Source: Gemmatales bacterium (GTDB taxonomy: Bacteria; Planctomycetota; Planctomycetia; Gemmatales; Gemmataceae). From it: a DNA stretch of 64,000 nt. Shown here in pieces: positions 1 through 9,028 of the stretch (positions within the stretch are counted from its first letter, which is position 1; each line of letters opens with the position of its first letter). Position numbers and translations under genes: made by a program. The notes beneath the pieces were generated by a model, which did not search any database, had not been told where the DNA came from, and saw only the letters and a program-made list of their open reading frames with translations. Location: assembly GCA_026004675.1 (NCBI GenBank), contig BPJP01000005.1, positions 186,001-250,000 of the forward strand, written 5' to 3'.

Positions 1-2
1 GC

Positions 3-1301
3 GACATCCGCGTTTTTCTCAAGAAAGAGCATCGCGTTTGCTGGCGCGATCGGTTGGCGAATTGGCTTGCCGGTTATGGTTTCGTCTCTGGCGCAATCCG
101 GGAAGCGAGATTGCTCGATTCACTCGGCGACGTGCCGGCACCTCAATGGCTGGCTGCCGGCGAAGACGGGCGTGGACGCGCCTTTGTCATGATTCGGGAA
201 CTCGCGAACGCCATCGATCTGCGCACTTGGCTTCGTGTCTTTCCAGACCGTCATGGAAAAGCGGTCCGTCGTGTCGCCAGATCCCTGGCCCGGCTGCATA
301 ACGAGGGCGTTGTCCATCGGGACCTCTTTTGCAAACACGTTTTCTTAACGGAAGACGGTACGGTCTACTTTGTCGATTGGCAGCGAGCCAAACGCTGCCA
401 AAGACCATCCACAAACATCTGGTGTCAGGACCTCGCGGCGCTTCATGCCACCTTGCCGGATGATGCCATCGACTCTCGCTATCGGCTGATTTTTCTGAAG
501 ACATACCTTCGGTACCGGTCCGAGCGAATGTCTTTCGCCGACGTACGCCGTGAAGTTGCACAACAGACCGCGAAGCTGTTGCAGAAACGTTACATCCGAG
601 AAATCCGTCAATGCACGGTGCGAACTGGCGAACAAACACTTCTTTGGCTCGATGGTGTCACACTCTGCCTGACGCAACCGTACTACGATGAACTCGACGG
701 AGTCGTTCCCGACTGGTTGGCGCGATGGGGTCAAACAACGAAAGCATCGGGCTTCGTCTATAGGCGATGCTGTCGTTTCGGGCGCTGGCTCATGGCCTGG
801 ATTCGCTGCAAACCCTATGCGTCGGATTCTTTGCAACAGGCGGCTTTGCTTTTCCACCTGCAACGCTATGGAATTCGTACTCCGGAACTGATGGCTGTCG
901 GCCAGCGGCGCATCGGCGCCGCGCGCTTCGAGTCGTTTCTCTTGACCCGCCGGTCCGAAAGGGCGACGGGTCTCAAAACCTGGTTGGAACGTTTTTCCTC
1001 AGCGCAACTCTTGACCGCCGAACGCAAACTACGCTGGTCGACTTTCGATGAAGTCGGCAAATTGCTGCGGAAATTGCACGAAGCCGGTATAACGCTTGGC
1101 AAGCAATTGCCTTTGGCCGTGTCCTTGAAAGACGGCTCCCCGGTTCTGGGCATCGACGACGTTGCTGCGCTCAGACGGCACCGACGCTGTACCGGCCGAA
1201 TCAGGTGCCGTGACCTGGCGGCTGTCTTGACTGCATTGAAACCCTTCGCGTCGCGAACAGACTTGATGCGTGTCAGGCGTGGCTACCGGGCTGCCCAATG
1301 A
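3..1301 (+). CDS. Tandem WaaP/InaA-type lipopolysaccharide kinase-like protein (5' partial)
   Basis: The frame is open from the left edge, so the true start lies outside the window; TTG at 54 is only the first possible start inside it. Two protein-kinase-like halves are visible. The first has a catalytic loop, GVVHRDLFCKHV, and a metal-site segment, FVDWQRAK, as in the WaaP/KdkA/InaA family that phosphorylates sugars of the LPS core. The second half has the same layout but reads LHEAGITLGK and GIDDVAAL, so the HRD His and Asp are missing and it looks like a pseudokinase. The next two genes are another kinase of this family and a GT4 glycosyltransferase on the same strand. Family assignment is good; the substrate is an inference. 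Confidence 0.75.
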   Translation, partial: DIRVFLKKEHRVCWRDRLANWLAGYGFVSGAIREARLLDSLGDVPAPQWLAAGEDGRGRAFVMIRELANAIDLRTWLRVFPDRHGKAVRRVARSLARLHNEGVVHRDLFCKHVFLTEDGTVYFVDWQRAKRCQRPSTNIWCQDLAALHATLPDDAIDSRYRLIFLKTYLRYRSERMSFADVRREVAQQTAKLLQKRYIREIRQCTVRTGEQTLLWLDGVTLCLTQPYYDELDGVVPDWLARWGQTTKASGFVYRRCCRFGRWLMAWIRCKPYASDSLQQAALLFHLQRYGIRTPELMAVGQRRIGAARFESFLLTRRSERATGLKTWLERFSSAQLLTAERKLRWSTFDEVGKLLRKLHEAGITLGKQLPLAVSLKDGSPVLGIDDVAALRRHRRCTGRIRCRDLAAVLTALKPFASRTDLMRVRRGYRAAQ

Positions 1302-1329
1302 AACAAGTACATCGGCAAAAGTATTGCAT

Positions 1330-2217
1330 ATGGGATCGGAAACAAACCAGTCGGCATTCGCACACGATTCGACCGGCACGTTCTGGCAGCGTTGGCGATG
1401 CGGTATGCGCCGCACCTATGAACTGACCGGCTGGAAGCAGTTTGCCGGCGTCGATTGGCGCAGTTCGATTATGTCGGTGACGACCACCGATCGATTCCAT
1501 GCCAAACAAGGCCGATCGATCGGGCGCTGGCGGCTTCGCGCTGGCAACCGCACCTTGACGGTCTATTTGAAACGTCATTATCGTCTCGAATGGTGGCGAA
1601 GCTGGCTGGCACTGATCTGGCCGCAGCGCGACTGGTCGCCCGGATTGCAGGAATGGAAACATCTGCATTGGGCGCAGGAACTGGGATTGCCTGTACCACG
1701 GGTCTGGGCAGCGGGCGAGTTCATCGGGCCGGGACCTCGGTTGCAGAGCTTTCTGGCCGTCGAAGAACTTGCCGACATGCTTCCTTTGCACGAAGCCATC
1801 CCGGCCGCGAGCGAAAAGCAGCAACCGCTCGATTTCATCCGATGGAAAAGAGGATTGATTGCCGAACTGGTCCGACTAACTCGTTGTTTGCATGATCGCG
1901 ATTGGTTTCATAAGGATTTGTATCTTTGTCATTTCTACATTCCGCGGCAAGTGATCGAAACGATTCCCGATTCCTGGCGCGGTCTGGTGCACATCATCGA
2001 TTTCCATCGTTTGTCGAGGCATCGATGGACATCGGCGTGGTGGCGTGTCAAGGACCTTGCCCAACTGTTGTACTCGTCGGAGATTCGCGGCGTCAATGTC
2101 CGCGACCGGCTCTTGTTCTGGCGTCTTTATGGAAAAGGACGGTCCTGGCGAAGGCTGATCTTGTGGAAATGGCAGGCGTACCGCCGGCATAACCTCAAGA
2201 GGAAAAGGAAGCCATGA
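1330..2217 (+). CDS. WaaP/InaA-type lipopolysaccharide kinase
   Basis: A compact kinase-like protein of about 295 residues. The catalytic loop reads HDRDWFHKDLYLCHFY and the metal-binding segment HIIDFHRLSR, which fits the Kdo/heptose kinase group (WaaP, KdkA, InaA). These are cytoplasmic enzymes that phosphorylate LPS core sugars with ATP. The ATG at 1330 is preferred because it clears the upstream gene, which ends at 1301. A GTG at 1270 in the same frame would overlap it, and neither start has a clear Shine-Dalgarno. The stop overlaps the ATG of the next gene (ATGA), so the two are probably translationally coupled. Confidence 0.8.
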   Translation: MGSETNQSAFAHDSTGTFWQRWRCGMRRTYELTGWKQFAGVDWRSSIMSVTTTDRFHAKQGRSIGRWRLRAGNRTLTVYLKRHYRLEWWRSWLALIWPQRDWSPGLQEWKHLHWAQELGLPVPRVWAAGEFIGPGPRLQSFLAVEELADMLPLHEAIPAASEKQQPLDFIRWKRGLIAELVRLTRCLHDRDWFHKDLYLCHFYIPRQVIETIPDSWRGLVHIIDFHRLSRHRWTSAWWRVKDLAQLLYSSEIRGVNVRDRLLFWRLYGKGRSWRRLILWKWQAYRRHNLKRKRKP

Positions 2218-3386
2218 AAGTTGCACTTTGCTACGAGAACGTGTTACCGGCACGTGGCGGTTGCGAAACCTATATAACGGATTTGGCCAGGCGATTGACA
2301 ACGGACGGCCATGAGGTTCACGTGTTTGCCAGCCGATGGGATGCCAGCGCCTTGCCGGCAACGATTCTGTTTCATCGCTTGCCGGTTTTTCACGGACCGC
2401 GTTTTCTGCGCCCTTGGCGATTCGCCGCCGCGTGCGCCCGAGCGCTTGCCGAATTTCCCGATCTGGTGTCCCTTGGATTCGACAAGACGTGGGGCCAGGA
2501 TGTTCTCTATCCCCAGGGGGGATTGCACGCTGCTTCTGCCGATCACAACCTCCTGAAATACAGCAACCTTGGTGTGCGAACGGTTGTTCGTGCCATGAAG
2601 GCTCTTGATCCCGCCCATCGCTCCTTCCTTCGCCTGGAAAAACAGCAGTACCTGCACGGCAATGCCCTGATCGTGGCGATCAGCGAAATGGTAGCTCGCC
2701 ATTTCCAATACTATTACGGGCTGCCGTCCGAGCGGATTCGGCTCGTGCGCTGCGCTGTTGATCCCGATCGGTTCGACGAGCGTGACCGCCCGCGCCGACG
2801 GCATGAATGGCGTGAAAGATTCGGCATTCGTCCCGAAGAAACCGTCGGGCTGTTCATGGCCATGAACTATCGGCTAAAAGGAATTGAACCGTTGCTGTAT
2901 ACTGTGCGTTTGCTACCATCGGACAGGCCCTTTCGCTTGCTGGTCGTCGGCCATCCGAAAACGTCGCGCTGGCAGACTCTGGCGGCCGATCTGGAAATCA
3001 ACCACCGCGTTTGTTTTGCTGGCTTTTGCGACGACGCTAAAGACGCATATTTCGCCAGCGACTTCTTGATCCATCCGACTTTCTATGACCCATGTTCTCT
3101 CGTCGTACTGGAAGCCTTGACGTGTGGTTTGCCGGTTATCACGTCTGCCTATAACGGTGCCAGTGAACTGCTGGAGCCGCCACGCGAAGGCTATGTCGTC
3201 ACCGATCCCCATGATCACGAGCAACTGGCCTGGTGCATCGAACAACTTCTCGATCCTTCCCGGCGGACGCGATGTGCTCAGGCGGCTCGCAGGACCGCGG
3301 CCGCTTGGACCTTCGATCACCACTACCAGCAGCTTCTGCAAGTGCTCAAGGAAGCGAATAACCGCCGAGCTTCGCTCGCCGGATAA
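2214..3386 (+). CDS. Glycosyltransferase family 4 (WaaG-like)
   Basis: A 390-residue GT-B fold glycosyltransferase. The N-terminal domain starts LCYENVLPARGGCETYITDLA, with the glycine-rich acceptor-side loop typical of GT4. The C-terminal nucleotide-sugar domain carries HPTFYDPCSLVVLEALTCG, the conserved E-x7-E type motif of WaaG-like enzymes, where the second acidic position is normally at the end of this block. It would add a hexose to a lipid or LPS core acceptor at the cytoplasmic membrane. It overlaps the upstream kinase by four bases, which supports one operon for core sugar addition and phosphorylation. The exact donor and acceptor cannot be read from the sequence. Confidence 0.85.
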   Translation: MKVALCYENVLPARGGCETYITDLARRLTTDGHEVHVFASRWDASALPATILFHRLPVFHGPRFLRPWRFAAACARALAEFPDLVSLGFDKTWGQDVLYPQGGLHAASADHNLLKYSNLGVRTVVRAMKALDPAHRSFLRLEKQQYLHGNALIVAISEMVARHFQYYYGLPSERIRLVRCAVDPDRFDERDRPRRRHEWRERFGIRPEETVGLFMAMNYRLKGIEPLLYTVRLLPSDRPFRLLVVGHPKTSRWQTLAADLEINHRVCFAGFCDDAKDAYFASDFLIHPTFYDPCSLVVLEALTCGLPVITSAYNGASELLEPPREGYVVTDPHDHEQLAWCIEQLLDPSRRTRCAQAARRTAAAWTFDHHYQQLLQVLKEANNRRASLAG

Positions 3387-3446
3387 ACTGCCCGACTAGC
3401 CGATCTTCGTTCACGCGGCAATGTCAGTGATGCTATAACTACCAGC

Positions 3447-6400
3447 ATGACCACGACTGCACCCGCGTCAGCGTTGACATTGGCCGATCTGGAATCCAGA
3501 GTTGCTCGGGTCGAACCGAATGCCATACTGATTCCGCCGAGGATCCTGCGACGTTTAATCAAATACGACCGCGACGTTCCCGGCCTGGGCATCCAAGTGC
3601 CCCACCCCAGTTGTTATTGTTGCCTGCGCCAACGTCTGTTGGCCGTGCTCGATCCTGATGAAATCGGCCGGACCGACGGCGAATTGGCCAATACCGTCCT
3701 GCTGCTCGCGAGGCCTTCCGAAAGCGAACTCGCGACGCTGGCGGCAGATCGGCTATTGCGCCGCTACTGGCGTCTTCTTTTTCATGCCAGTATTCATCGA
3801 GCATTGGAAGAGCAACGTCGAATCGGGAAACTTAGCGATTCCGATGTTCAAGACCGCCTTGGAGCATTGGGAAACGAGGCGGTGGAGGAAATCCAAGCTG
3901 TTTTGCGTCACGAGCGGTTGTTGCTGCCTCCGGTCGACACCGCCGAGGTCTATATCGAGTTCGCGGCGGTTTTTCTCGAAGGACACTATTTCGAACCGAA
4001 GATGCTGCCATGGTGGTTTCCCAATTTGTGCGAGGAAAAAGGGGTCCTTGAGCTGCTTGCCCGGGATATCGACGCTGGCTCGCTGCTTCGGCAGACTCGC
4101 CTGGAAGGAGCGAGCGGGACCGAAGAAGATTTTCCAAACGAAGAGGAACGTCCCGCTGCATTGCCCCCTGTCCGTCGGGGAGACCCGGCGAAGCTCCGTT
4201 TGAAAGCCGAACGCGCGAAAGCGAAAGGCAACGACGTCCGCTCAGCGCTCCTGAACCGGCGCGCTGCCGAGTCGGGTGATGCCGACGGCCATCGCCTCGC
4301 TTTGGATGACATCAATCGGCTTGCTGACCGACTGGCGAAAGCGCTCGATTTGTCGGCTGAACAGGCTGAGGAATGGCGCGAGCTTCTGCCTCTGCTCTTG
4401 TTGCCGGCGACCACTGGCATTTGGCCGCAAGAGGCCAAGTTCCTCTATGATTTGCAAAAAATCTGCATCGACGAAGAGCGCTCTCTTTACAAAATCGATC
4501 TTGTCGGTTGGTTGTGCTCGCTCGGCAGGCGGCCGCTGCGGAGATTGCTCCCCAATCAGGCTTATGTGTTGGAGCACAAACACCTGACGTCGGCTCTGAA
4601 AAGGCTGACGCATTGCCGGATCGATAATGCTTCGAGACAACGACTTGCCATGTTGCTCGAGGAGGCTTCCCACCGCTGTGAAACGGCTTTGCGCCAGCGT
4701 TTTCGCCCGCTGCTGGAACAAACCCTTGACGAAGTCGACTTGATACCCCGTAACATCCCGGAGCAGTGTGCCCGCAACAAGATCATCGAAGAGCTTCTCG
4801 ATCGCGTTTCCGAGCGCGGCTACCTGACGATGAGCGAATTGCGTGATGCACTATCGCGCAATCAGCTGAAGCTGGACGATCTTTCCGGCGAAGAAGAACT
4901 GGTGTTTGGCGATCCTTTGATTCGAGCTGACCGGAAACTCGCCCGCGACCTCGACGGCGTCTATCACGGTGGCGACATCTATCTCCGCTGGCTGCAACGG
5001 TTCAGTTCCCTGGCCTTTGGCACTCTGCTGGGTCGCTTCTTCACACGCTATCTGGCTCTTCCCTTTGGCGGGGCGTTTGTTGCTCTCGAAGGCATTCATC
5101 ACATTGTCGCTCCGATCGAAAGGATGTTTTCCGGTCGCGAAACATCCTCGTATCATCTGGCCACGGCGCCGGCCACCATTCTCTTGGGGCTTATACTGTT
5201 TCTGATTATCAATGTCGCACCAGTCCGCCGTTGGCTGTGGAACGGTACGGTCAGAGCCTTGAACATGATGTCCTGGCTGTTTTGCGAACTGCCGTCCATC
5301 CTCGTGGCTCAGCCGATGATTCGCCGCATCCGCGAGAGCCGACCGTATCGGCTCCTGAAACAATACTTTTTCAAACCGGCGATATGGACCGTTTTCGCCT
5401 CGTGGATATTCCCTCTGCTAGGCGCCGACTGGCTGCAATCGCTGTGGCAAGCGACTTGGTTTTTCGTGGCTATGGCCGTCGTTCTCAACGTTCGCATCGG
5501 CCGTGATCTTGAAGAAGGAATCGTCGACTTTCTGGTTCGCGTCTGGCATCAGATTCATCACAACATCATCCTCGGCTCGTTGACTTTCTGTATCGACATG
5601 TTTCGGCGAGCGGTCGTGTTCGTGGAACGTGTCTGCTACACGGTCGATGAATGGTTGCGTTTCAAATCGGGGGAAACGCACTTGAGCCTGGCAGCCAAAG
5701 CGTTGCTGGGTATCATCTGGTCGGCGGTTGCTTATGTGGTGCGCGTGTTCGTCGTGTTGTTCGTCGAACCGACGTTCAACCCGATCAAGCATTTTCCCGT
5801 GGTAACCGTAGCGGCAAAACTGTTAGTGCCGGTCATACCGTGGTTGGGGCGAGCGGTGACCGCTCCCCTGGAGCCAATTGTCGGCTTGGCGCTGGCCGCA
5901 TCGGTCGCCGCTTTTGTCATCTTTTTCGCTCCGGGATTGGCAGGCTTTCTAGTTTGGGAATTGAAAGAAAACTGGAAATTGTACAAATCGAACCGTCCAT
6001 CTCGTCTCAAACCGGTTATGATTGGACACCACGGCGAAACGATGATGCGCTTGCTTCGTCGCGGCATCCACTCGGGAACCATCCCGAAAACCTTCGATCG
6101 TTTGCGGAAGGGGTTCACTCGCGGCAGGGAGTCCGCCAAATGGTCGACCTTTCGCAAGCACCGCGATGCTTTAGGTCACCTCGAGGAAGCGGTCCATCGC
6201 TTTGCCGAGCGCGAACTTGTTGCTTTACTGGCATTCCATCCCGCCTGGAGCACGTCGCCGATCGTTTGCAGCAGGGTTCATTTAGCCACCAACTGTGTGA
6301 CCATCACACTGGAAAAAGAGAAAGAGCCAACGCCGCTGACGATCGTATTCTCCGAGCGTAACGGTTGCCTGGCGGCGCGAGTGCAGCCCTGCGATTGGTC

Positions 6401-6593
6401 ATCACTCGACGACAACCAACGCACTTTGCTGGCAAAAGCGCTCGTGGGATTCCTGCAACTGGGACATGTCATCGTTGAACCGCGGTCAGTATGTCAGGCG
6501 ATCCACTGTTCGGCAGGCTCTTGGTGCGACGGTCCGGCGACCGACGGCCTGGGACTCGGCTGGGATGATTGGGTTGGATGGTGGAAAGTCTAG
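3447..6593 (+). CDS. Large polytopic membrane protein of unknown function
   Basis: A 1048-residue protein that I do not assign to a named family. Residues 1 to about 500 are soluble and mostly helical, with a HPSCYCCLRQRL cysteine cluster near residue 52 and a charged segment around 215-260. Residues about 515 to 860 contain roughly eight hydrophobic stretches (for example TILLGLILFLIINVAP and AASVAAFVIFFAPGLAGFLV). The C-terminal 190 residues are soluble again. It begins 60 bases after the glycosyltransferase stop and has no visible Shine-Dalgarno before the ATG. It may belong to the same transcription unit, but nothing in the protein itself shows a link to LPS synthesis. Confidence 0.75.
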   Translation: MTTTAPASALTLADLESRVARVEPNAILIPPRILRRLIKYDRDVPGLGIQVPHPSCYCCLRQRLLAVLDPDEIGRTDGELANTVLLLARPSESELATLAADRLLRRYWRLLFHASIHRALEEQRRIGKLSDSDVQDRLGALGNEAVEEIQAVLRHERLLLPPVDTAEVYIEFAAVFLEGHYFEPKMLPWWFPNLCEEKGVLELLARDIDAGSLLRQTRLEGASGTEEDFPNEEERPAALPPVRRGDPAKLRLKAERAKAKGNDVRSALLNRRAAESGDADGHRLALDDINRLADRLAKALDLSAEQAEEWRELLPLLLLPATTGIWPQEAKFLYDLQKICIDEERSLYKIDLVGWLCSLGRRPLRRLLPNQAYVLEHKHLTSALKRLTHCRIDNASRQRLAMLLEEASHRCETALRQRFRPLLEQTLDEVDLIPRNIPEQCARNKIIEELLDRVSERGYLTMSELRDALSRNQLKLDDLSGEEELVFGDPLIRADRKLARDLDGVYHGGDIYLRWLQRFSSLAFGTLLGRFFTRYLALPFGGAFVALEGIHHIVAPIERMFSGRETSSYHLATAPATILLGLILFLIINVAPVRRWLWNGTVRALNMMSWLFCELPSILVAQPMIRRIRESRPYRLLKQYFFKPAIWTVFASWIFPLLGADWLQSLWQATWFFVAMAVVLNVRIGRDLEEGIVDFLVRVWHQIHHNIILGSLTFCIDMFRRAVVFVERVCYTVDEWLRFKSGETHLSLAAKALLGIIWSAVAYVVRVFVVLFVEPTFNPIKHFPVVTVAAKLLVPVIPWLGRAVTAPLEPIVGLALAASVAAFVIFFAPGLAGFLVWELKENWKLYKSNRPSRLKPVMIGHHGETMMRLLRRGIHSGTIPKTFDRLRKGFTRGRESAKWSTFRKHRDALGHLEEAVHRFAERELVALLAFHPAWSTSPIVCSRVHLATNCVTITLEKEKEPTPLTIVFSERNGCLAARVQPCDWSSLDDNQRTLLAKALVGFLQLGHVIVEPRSVCQAIHCSAGSWCDGPATDGLGLGWDDWVGWWKV

Positions 6594-6632
6594 GACAATA
6601 CGTACTCACCGATGGGAAAGCTACGCGCGCGA

Positions 6633-7379
6633 TCAGCTCCCAGCCAGCACTTGCAACCGCTTTTTAGCTTCATCCAATCGTTGCGGATCGGTTTCGTGCG
6701 TCAGGATTTCGCGATACAATTCGATGGCCCGACGCCGTTCCGAAAGAACGCGATCATACAAGCGAGCAGCACGCAGTCGAGCGTCGTACTGGGTGTTGGG
6801 ATTCCACTGCACACAGCGCTCGTAGTAAAGTGCCGCCCGCCGATAATGCCTGTAGGCTTTGCTTTCGTAGATCGTGCCCAGTTGGTAGGCGGCATCGTCT
6901 ATTTTGTCGCACTGAGGATAGCTGGTCAGGATTTGTTGAAACAATATCTCCGCCCGGCGTTGGTTGTCGATGTAATCCGTTCCCCAACCACGGTCTTTAT
7001 AGGACATCGCCCGGCGATAAAGCTCGTTGGCGGCGGGGACGTTGTACGAGGCGCGCAGCGTGGGAGGCGGCACGTCCAACTCCAGACGAAAAGCTCGTTT
7101 GTCGATGCGATGAAACTCCAACAATTCCTGTTCCGCCCAGCGTGCACGCTCCACATCCCCGGTGCTCAGGTAATGTCGGCGCAAACGTTCCAATGCCGTC
7201 TGGTAATCCCGGCGGGCAGCAATCAATCGTTCGACAAGCTCGATGTCCGAGTTGCTCGCAGGCGGTCCGTCACCGACGGCAGCCGGCGGCGGCGTTTGCG
7301 CCAATCCGACTGCAGCTTCTATCCCTATGACGACAACGGCTAACAACCAGGTTTTCTCTGCGTATCGGCAATGACGCAT
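6633..7379 (-). CDS. Secreted TPR-like repeat protein
   Basis: About 248 residues. The chosen ATG at 7379 follows an AGGAG ribosome-binding site and gives a clean signal peptide (WLLAVVVIGIEAAVGLAQ). The mature part has helix-turn-helix pairs of TPR type, e.g. RRAEILFQQILTSYPQCDKI followed by DDAAYQLGTIYESKAYRHYR and RRAALYYERCVQWNPNTQY. Such proteins usually act as periplasmic scaffolds; no enzymatic motif is seen. The frame continues upstream to 7517, but that extension lacks a ribosome-binding site and would bury the signal peptide. The gene converges on the long membrane-protein gene, with 39 bases between their stops. Confidence 0.8.
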   Translation of the reverse strand: MRHCRYAEKTWLLAVVVIGIEAAVGLAQTPPPAAVGDGPPASNSDIELVERLIAARRDYQTALERLRRHYLSTGDVERARWAEQELLEFHRIDKRAFRLELDVPPPTLRASYNVPAANELYRRAMSYKDRGWGTDYIDNQRRAEILFQQILTSYPQCDKIDDAAYQLGTIYESKAYRHYRRAALYYERCVQWNPNTQYDARLRAARLYDRVLSERRRAIELYREILTHETDPQRLDEAKKRLQVLAGS

Positions 7380-7526
7380 GGTGAACTCCTTTTCACCTTG
7401 TCCATTTCTCGTTCGACAACTCGAAGAAAGGGACTGGCGAGTTTCACGACTTTCGCAGCTCGTTACCCTTCTTGGAATGGCCCTGGTTGCCGAACGCAAG
7501 AGTTGCTGGCGACCCACATTCGCATG

Positions 7527-8609
7527 TCAGTCACGGGTCGCAACTGGTTCCGTGGCGGAAGCCGGCATTTTGGACGGGTCGATTCGGCCAAAGACCATCC
7601 GTCCTGCCGGAGTTTGCAGAACACTCGTCACCGTTACCGCTACTTCCTGCCCGATCATGGATCGGCCCTGTTCCACAACGACCATTGTGCCGTCATCGAG
7701 GTAGCCGACTCCCTGGCCTACCTGATCCCCCTGTTTGACCAGACGAACGTTGATCACTTCTCCGGGCAAAGCGACCGTCTTGACGGCGTTGGCCACTTCA
7801 TTCAGATTGATGACTTCGACACCCTGCAACGAGGCAATCTTGTTCAAATTGTAATCGTTGGTCATGACACGAGCACCCAGCGCCTTGGCGAACGCGACGA
7901 GCCGTTCATCGACTTTGAAAACATCGCGCAGTTCGGGCAAATTCGCGTCATGCATTTCGAGTTCAACTTTATCGCTGTTCTGCATCCTTTTCAGCATGTC
8001 GAGACCGCGCCGACCTCGGTTCCGTTTTAATTTATCCGAACTGTCAGCGATCGCCTGAAGTTCCTGCAGCACGAATTTCGGCACGATCAGTTTCGTGTCA
8101 ATAAGGCGCGTATCACAAATATCGGCAATTCGACCGTCGATAATGACACTCGTATCCAAAACAAGCGGTCGATTTCCTTTCACTTGCTTGGAAAACTCGA
8201 CGTAGGGGATGATAAACCGAAACTCGTCTTTGGTTTGCAACAGCGTCGAAACGGATACATAGCAACAGACGACGGTTATCAGAAAGCGAAGCAGACGCAA
8301 GATACGGGCATTCAGTTCCTGCGCTTCGGGATTAGTCGGAAGATAATGCTGAATCAAAGGCTCAAGTGCCAGGGAAAAAAGATGTCCTAACAGAAAACCG
8401 AGCAGGAGACCGAAGTACACGGCGGATATGGTCGTAATCTGCTTGTTTTTGACGAAAATATCGATGGCAACGGCGGCGATGCCCACGAGCATGACTACCG
8501 TGAACACTGCCAGACCAAGTCCCCCTTGGGCGCCTTCCAGGACAAGCGCGCTGGTCGCCAAACCTATAATCAAGGCGCCAAATAAGCCGCGCAAAATCAA
8601 CACCAGCAT
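7527..8609 (-). CDS. PIN and TRAM domain membrane protein (YacL-like)
   Basis: A 360-residue protein. Four hydrophobic helices occupy about residues 1-125. A PIN nuclease domain begins RPLVLDTSVIIDGRIADI, with acidic residues at the expected places (LDTS, DGRIAD and later MTNDYNL). A TRAM-type RNA-binding domain ends the protein (GEVINVRLVKQGDQVGQGVG). This order is that of Bacillus YacL and its planctomycete relatives, which are thought to be membrane-anchored RNases. The start has a strong AGGAGG ribosome-binding site. The gene is transcribed away from the two-component operon. Confidence 0.88.
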   Translation of the reverse strand: MLVLILRGLFGALIIGLATSALVLEGAQGGLGLAVFTVVMLVGIAAVAIDIFVKNKQITTISAVYFGLLLGFLLGHLFSLALEPLIQHYLPTNPEAQELNARILRLLRFLITVVCCYVSVSTLLQTKDEFRFIIPYVEFSKQVKGNRPLVLDTSVIIDGRIADICDTRLIDTKLIVPKFVLQELQAIADSSDKLKRNRGRRGLDMLKRMQNSDKVELEMHDANLPELRDVFKVDERLVAFAKALGARVMTNDYNLNKIASLQGVEVINLNEVANAVKTVALPGEVINVRLVKQGDQVGQGVGYLDDGTMVVVEQGRSMIGQEVAVTVTSVLQTPAGRMVFGRIDPSKMPASATEPVATRD

Positions 8610-9028
8610 CCGACAGCCTCCTCAGAATAACCTCAGATAATGAAGATGAACCGGCAGCGCAGGCCGTCTTTCCTTTTAGTCGCCGTCTGCACCTCTTTGG
8701 TTCCGATGGGCATGCAGTTGGTCGTTCGTTTGGGTATCTTTTTGATTCTACACGCTGGCAACGGCCGGCAAAAGACGAGGTGATGGCGGAAAGAAGCGCA
8801 AGCAGCGAAAGTTTCCCTAGAACGCTGAGAAAGCGAAAGGATGGAAAGTTGCCTCAAAGTCGCATGTTCGCACTTCGCTTTTGTTGGCGGTAGGCGAACA
8901 ACCTTCGGCTTGTCAAGGCGACTTGCCGCCACGAAAAACTTGCTCTCCAATTGCAACGAAGCTTCTGCTACATTCGCGGACATCAGGGGGGACCTCATTT
9001 TGGGGCCACTGACAAGGAGGTCGGGAAC
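8610..9028. other. Intergenic region between divergent genes
   Basis: About 420 bases between the divergent PIN/TRAM gene and the histidine kinase. The only strong elements are the two ribosome-binding sites at its ends: AGGAGG for the left gene and AAGGAGG at 9014-9020 for the right one. Reading frames inside it are short and have no recognisable protein. Promoters for both genes are expected here, but I cannot point to a convincing -35/-10 pair. Confidence 0.5.
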
